DNA of 9,104 nucleotides from Candidatus Stahliibacteriota bacterium CG08_land_8_20_14_0_20_40_26 (lineage in GTDB: Bacteria; Hydrothermota; UBA3073). Of the stretch, positions 5,911-9,104 are shown piece after piece; within the stretch, counting starts at the first letter, position 1, and every line of letters starts with the position of its first letter. Location: assembly GCA_002774315.1 (NCBI GenBank), contig PEYP01000147.1, positions 1-9,104 on the forward strand. The letters are read 5' to 3'. A program made the position numbers and the translations under genes. The notes beneath the pieces are model-generated. The model did not search any database, had not been told where the DNA came from, and worked only from the letters and a program-made list of their open reading frames with translations.

Positions 5911-8139
5911 CTATCTGAGCAATGTTAGTTTCTTTGTACTCGTAAATTCCCCTGCATCAAGTCGATAAAAGTATATACCAGAGGGAACCCTTTTCTCAAA
6001 TCCGTCATTACCATTCCAAGTTGCTCTCTTCAATCCTTGCTCCTGAATTTCATCTACTAAAATTCTTATGCATTGTCCAGCTAGATTATAAATTCTTAAG
6101 CTCACTTTTACCTTCTTAGGAAGACTGTATTCAATGATTGTTTTGTATCCGAACGGATTTGGGCAATTTTGAGATAGAAAGTAAGCGTTCATTGTAATTT
6201 GTTCTTCCAATCCCACTGATCTTGTAGGGGTACCGAATGCTGCTTGAGAAAGGCCGCTTTCATTATCGTCTGAATCGTATGCGCTGATTGCAAAGCGATA
6301 GGTGCTATCATTTTTAAGTTCTGTAACGGTATAATGTAATGTGTCTCCAACGTCAATTGTATCTGTAAAGATGAATGGTGGAAATCTCCCATAATATATC
6401 TTGTAGCCTGCAATATCTAGCTCTGTATTTGCATTCCAATCTAGAACGAGAGTATTACCTACCCCAGGATCCGTTACTGTAAGCCCGGTGGGTGCACGTG
6501 GAGTAGTTTGCGGTATACAAGCTTCTTCATGTGAAAAGTGACCTTCTTGCTGCGCTGTATATGCTGTTACAGCAAGGTAGTAAGTTGTTCCCTCAGTAAG
6601 ACCATCCAATGTATAGGATGTATCCACGCCCACATCAATGGTATCTGTATAGATTTGGGAAATAGTCCCATAATATACTTTATAGCCTATAATCTGCGGC
6701 GCTGTTCCCTTTTGCCATACAAGATAAAAAGCAGTTCCGTCACCCACATCCCGAACCGTAAATCCCCATGGAGGTGCAAGGTATCTTTTGGCAGTGAATA
6801 CAACCTCTCTTTGCTCGCCTTCCTCCAATGGAGGATCGCCTTGCTTCCATATATACATTAATGCAAGGTTGTCAGTTATCATAGTATTGTAAGCATTAGT
6901 ATGCACGATATCGATATCTTCAACGCGGAATGGCAAGAAAGCAATTGGATGTCTACCTCCCCATTTACCTGTAAATCCAGGACTGCCTTTCTCATTCATT
7001 GTTATCCTAAAAGTTATGGTATCTCTATCTGTACCAGGTATAACCACGACCTCTTGCTCATAGAGGGGCTCTCTAACAGGCTCTACTCTTACGTCCAGGG
7101 CTGGATCACCATAAATGGCAGCACCATTTGTATCATCTGGACATGTACCAGGTGTCTGATTTTCTAAATCAAACAACAATGCTTGATTGTCAAGGTAAAA
7201 GGATTCAGACCAGGTATAGTAGCCCTGTTGTATAAAGAAGTAGTGTGGCATACCACCTAATTGGTAGCTGTTAGGTCCCTCCTCTATTACATAACCGCAG
7301 TACTGATATGCACCTCCAGTGTGTATCCAAGCTAATGGCATAGAGTTCATATTACGAATTTCACCAATAAAACAATTACCCAATCCAAAATATACCTTTG
7401 GGTTATGTGAGTTTATGTTGATATCTGGGCCATCGTGCGGATCTCCGTAAACTTGGCCTGCACTCGACCTAAAATATCCCTCCAGTCCAGTAGTTGGATA
7501 GTGAAGTTGCCATTCATCATGATTTGCATGCCCACTCGTTATCATTATGTCAAAGGTATCACTATTAAGGCAATTAACCAACATTTCGGTACGATCGGTC
7601 GGTCCGGTTGTATCTTCAATTATTGTTCCATCAGGATATTTGAACCACCTTTTGTGATAGGTCGCTTCCGAGGTAGCCATCCCCTGTACTACATAAGGCA
7701 ACCAGCCTGCTGACGTGCCCGATAAGACAGTTCTGACCGTAAATCCAGAGGGTCCACTCACAATTCTTAAGGCATCTTCAGCCGTATAGCCTGTAACTAT
7801 ACCCCAGATTGCATCCCCGTATGGATCATCATCGAGCATTCTTGTAAGTTGATGTACCTGCCCAACAAATGTAGCTGTTGCATCCAAAGGCTCTGTCACA
7901 AAACAGATATAGTCAGGTACATATTCGCTTAGTTTATCGAGTACTGCCCATACATTAGCTATATAGGTAAATACTTCCCCATCATGCCTTACTTTCAATG
8001 TATCAACTGCTGCTGCCCATACTGAATCTTCCAAAGTTGACTTCTTTACAACAATAGCATAACGCCCTCCGTAACCTGTAGCTGTAAAAAGAATACAAAA
8101 TGCTGAAATCATACCTATCATAAAACCTGCTCTTTTCAT
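5911..8139 (-). CDS. Secreted C25 (gingipain)-like cysteine peptidase with two FN3 domains and a C-terminal sorting domain
   Basis: A 742-residue secreted protein. Residues 1 to about 23 are a signal peptide (KR, then a hydrophobic run ending FTATGYG). Residues 26-350 resemble the clan CD / C25 caspase-like fold: YAIVV at 27, a DIMITSGHANHDEW segment with the likely catalytic H204, and KVYFGLGNCFIGE with the likely nucleophile C256. Then come PLAWIHTGGAYQYCGYV (268-284) and YGDPALDV (343-350), both in the order seen in gingipain-like peptidases. Residues 351-450 are a beta-rich linker. Two FN3 domains (about 455-545 and 548-638) share GYK(V/I)YYG and TDTIDVG. Residues 655-742 are a FlgD-like / type IX-type C-terminal domain (NPF, YNLAGQ, SGIYFYRL, final KKLTLLR). 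Start: AAGGAGGT (8150-8143) sits just ahead of ATG 8139. No long gingipain-style propeptide is evident. The dyad is inferred from motif order, not from alignment. Confidence 0.82.
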   Translation of the reverse strand: MKRAGFMIGMISAFCILFTATGYGGRYAIVVKKSTLEDSVWAAAVDTLKVRHDGEVFTYIANVWAVLDKLSEYVPDYICFVTEPLDATATFVGQVHQLTRMLDDDPYGDAIWGIVTGYTAEDALRIVSGPSGFTVRTVLSGTSAGWLPYVVQGMATSEATYHKRWFKYPDGTIIEDTTGPTDRTEMLVNCLNSDTFDIMITSGHANHDEWQLHYPTTGLEGYFRSSAGQVYGDPHDGPDININSHNPKVYFGLGNCFIGEIRNMNSMPLAWIHTGGAYQYCGYVIEEGPNSYQLGGMPHYFFIQQGYYTWSESFYLDNQALLFDLENQTPGTCPDDTNGAAIYGDPALDVRVEPVREPLYEQEVVVIPGTDRDTITFRITMNEKGSPGFTGKWGGRHPIAFLPFRVEDIDIVHTNAYNTMITDNLALMYIWKQGDPPLEEGEQREVVFTAKRYLAPPWGFTVRDVGDGTAFYLVWQKGTAPQIIGYKVYYGTISQIYTDTIDVGVDTSYTLDGLTEGTTYYLAVTAYTAQQEGHFSHEEACIPQTTPRAPTGLTVTDPGVGNTLVLDWNANTELDIAGYKIYYGRFPPFIFTDTIDVGDTLHYTVTELKNDSTYRFAISAYDSDDNESGLSQAAFGTPTRSVGLEEQITMNAYFLSQNCPNPFGYKTIIEYSLPKKVKVSLRIYNLAGQCIRILVDEIQEQGLKRATWNGNDGFEKRVPSGIYFYRLDAGEFTSTKKLTLLR

Positions 8140-8142
8140 AAC

Positions 8143-8150
8143 ACCTCCTT
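8143..8150 (-). promoter_or_regulatory. Strong ribosome binding site for the peptidase gene
   Basis: On the - strand the sequence is AAGGAGGT followed by GTT and the ATG at 8139-8137. It is a near-perfect anti-16S match with rather short spacing, and it selects this ATG over the internal ATGs at codons 7 and 10. Confidence 0.8.
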
Positions 8151-8203
8151 GAGCTCAGGTAGCTCTGCTTAAAGGCTTATACATGATAGACTTCTTTTCT
8201 TAG

Positions 8204-8209
8204 ATTATA
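8204..8209 (-). promoter_or_regulatory. Possible -10 element (TATAAT) upstream of the peptidase gene
   Basis: TATAAT occurs on the - strand about 65 bp before the start codon, inside the 117-bp gap after the amylase-family gene. No clear -35 hexamer lies at 16-18 bp, and the surroundings are AT-rich, so a chance match is quite possible. The gene may instead be read through from the upstream gene, since no terminator is visible between them. Confidence 0.25.
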
Positions 8210-8256
8210 TTTAATATTTATGGCTCTTAACCATTTAGTGTGAAACTCGTGCCCCA

Positions 8257-9104
8257 CTATCGGAGGAGTATCAGCTTTTTTGTGTCATTAAAGTTGCCTG
8301 CTTCCAAGCGATAGAAGTAGATTCCAGAGGCAACAGTTCTGTTATTATTGTCCCTTCCGTTCCATTGGATGGTATAATACCCAGGTTTTTGTCTTTCATC
8401 AACAAGTGTGCAAACTTTCTGTCCTGCAACATTGTAAACCTTAAGTGAGAGCTTGCTCTCAGTAGGAAGTTGATATTTGATTAGTGTCATTAAATTGAAT
8501 GGGTTGGGATAGTTTTGGTAGATAGCAAATATCCTTGGCGTGTTATCTTCTGCCTCCGCAATTCCTATAAATAAGGCTGTATCAGCGAGTACAAGAATTT
8601 GCGCACCATATGGGCCAACGATTACTGGGTAATTTGCCAAATCCTCAAGGTGGACTGGGTATGTGATATCGTTTAATACATCATTCAGATAATATTGAGT
8701 GTCATCCTGTAGTCCTAACGAATCCACTGGAATGTCCAAGGTACTCGTCAAGGTTGTATCTGCGAAATTGATGTCTACGATAACATTATTGCCTGCTCTT
8801 CTAAGATAAGAATAAAGGTCGTTAGAGGTGGAGTTTGGTATTCTATCGAATTTACCTTGCCTTAGTGCAGGATATGTTTTTCGTATCATTATTAGCTTCT
8901 TATAATAGTCACGCAAATTCTGAGGATCTGACCAATCTATGTAGTATCGCTGAGTTAGCTCTCCTACCTCCTGCCCAGCATAGACCAGTGGAAGGCCAGG
9001 TAATGTCAAATAAAGTGCTGCTGCTATCATACTCTTTTCTTTACCATAAGTACTTATAAATCTTGTATAATCATGATTTTCTAAGAATCGAAATGGCAGG
9101 GCGT
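8257..9104 (-). CDS. GH13 alpha-amylase-family glycoside hydrolase with C-terminal sorting domain (5' end beyond window)
   Basis: The frame stays open to the window edge, so only the last 282 or so codons are seen and the true start is outside; the first internal ATG (9030) is not the start. The first visible residues, LPFRFLENHDYTR (9099-9061), contain GH13 conserved region IV with the NHD transition-state aspartate. LPGLPLVYAGQEVG follows, the usual end of the (beta/alpha)8 barrel, then DYYKKLIMIRKTYPALRQG and a beta-rich domain C to about 8580. The last 85 or so residues form a FlgD-like / type IX-type C-terminal domain (NYPNPFN, YNVAGQ, SGIYFYRLEAG, KKLILLR). It probably hydrolyses or remodels alpha-glucans outside the cell or at the surface; the two other catalytic residues and any signal peptide lie beyond the window. 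It precedes the peptidase gene by 117 bp on the same strand. Confidence 0.88.
   Translation of the reverse strand, partial: ALPFRFLENHDYTRFISTYGKEKSMIAAALYLTLPGLPLVYAGQEVGELTQRYYIDWSDPQNLRDYYKKLIMIRKTYPALRQGKFDRIPNSTSNDLYSYLRRAGNNVIVDINFADTTLTSTLDIPVDSLGLQDDTQYYLNDVLNDITYPVHLEDLANYPVIVGPYGAQILVLADTALFIGIAEAEDNTPRIFAIYQNYPNPFNLMTLIKYQLPTESKLSLKVYNVAGQKVCTLVDERQKPGYYTIQWNGRDNNNRTVASGIYFYRLEAGNFNDTKKLILLR

Noticed and set aside
8835..9059. 74-codon open frame on the + strand within the GH13 gene
   Set aside because: It is antisense to a strongly supported GH13 coding region and its translation has no family features.
1..9104. CRISPR array, tRNA or rRNA genes
   Set aside because: No regularly spaced direct repeats, no tRNA cloverleaf and no rRNA core sequence were recognised on either strand.

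Overview
The window looks like part of a genome from an uncultivated bacterium of the FCB / WOR-3 (Stahlbacteria)-like kind. The basis is inference: the DNA is AT-rich, and two adjacent secreted proteins end in the FlgD-like / type IX-type C-terminal domain (NPF near the start, SGIYFYRL and a final KKL..LLR) that is very common in those lineages. No rRNA, tRNA or marker gene is present, so the taxonomic call is weak.

Left half (1-5188, + strand): a defence-type cluster. First comes a helical-repeat protein (37-924) that resembles the C-terminal region of some defence-associated reverse transcriptases. It appears to be translationally coupled, through an ATGA overlap, to a gene cut by the window edge. 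After a 187-bp gap with a candidate operator comes a tight three-gene operon: an AbiEi-like winged-helix antitoxin/repressor, an AbiEii-like nucleotidyltransferase toxin (4-base overlap), and an 850-residue SF2 helicase with a C-terminal PD-(D/E)xK nuclease signature like a type III restriction Res subunit (23-base overlap). No methyltransferase or specificity gene is visible. The gene overlaps suggest the three proteins are made together and may work as one unit.

Middle (5189-5910): about 720 bp without an intact gene. It holds the decayed 5' end of a REP-associated (Y1/IS200-like) transposase between a pair of 22-bp inverted repeats, a small hairpin, and two near-identical 36-bp palindromic repeats. 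The second repeat ends 7 bp from the stop codon of the converging gene.

Right half (5911-9104, - strand): two secreted or surface proteins in the same orientation, separated by 117 bp. The upstream one is the C-terminal part of a GH13 alpha-amylase-family enzyme that runs off the window. The downstream one is a 742-residue C25 (gingipain)-like cysteine peptidase with two fibronectin type III domains. Both carry the same kind of C-terminal sorting/anchoring domain, so they probably leave the cell by the same route. They have no evident functional link to the defence cluster. The repeat-rich middle is the border between the two blocks.
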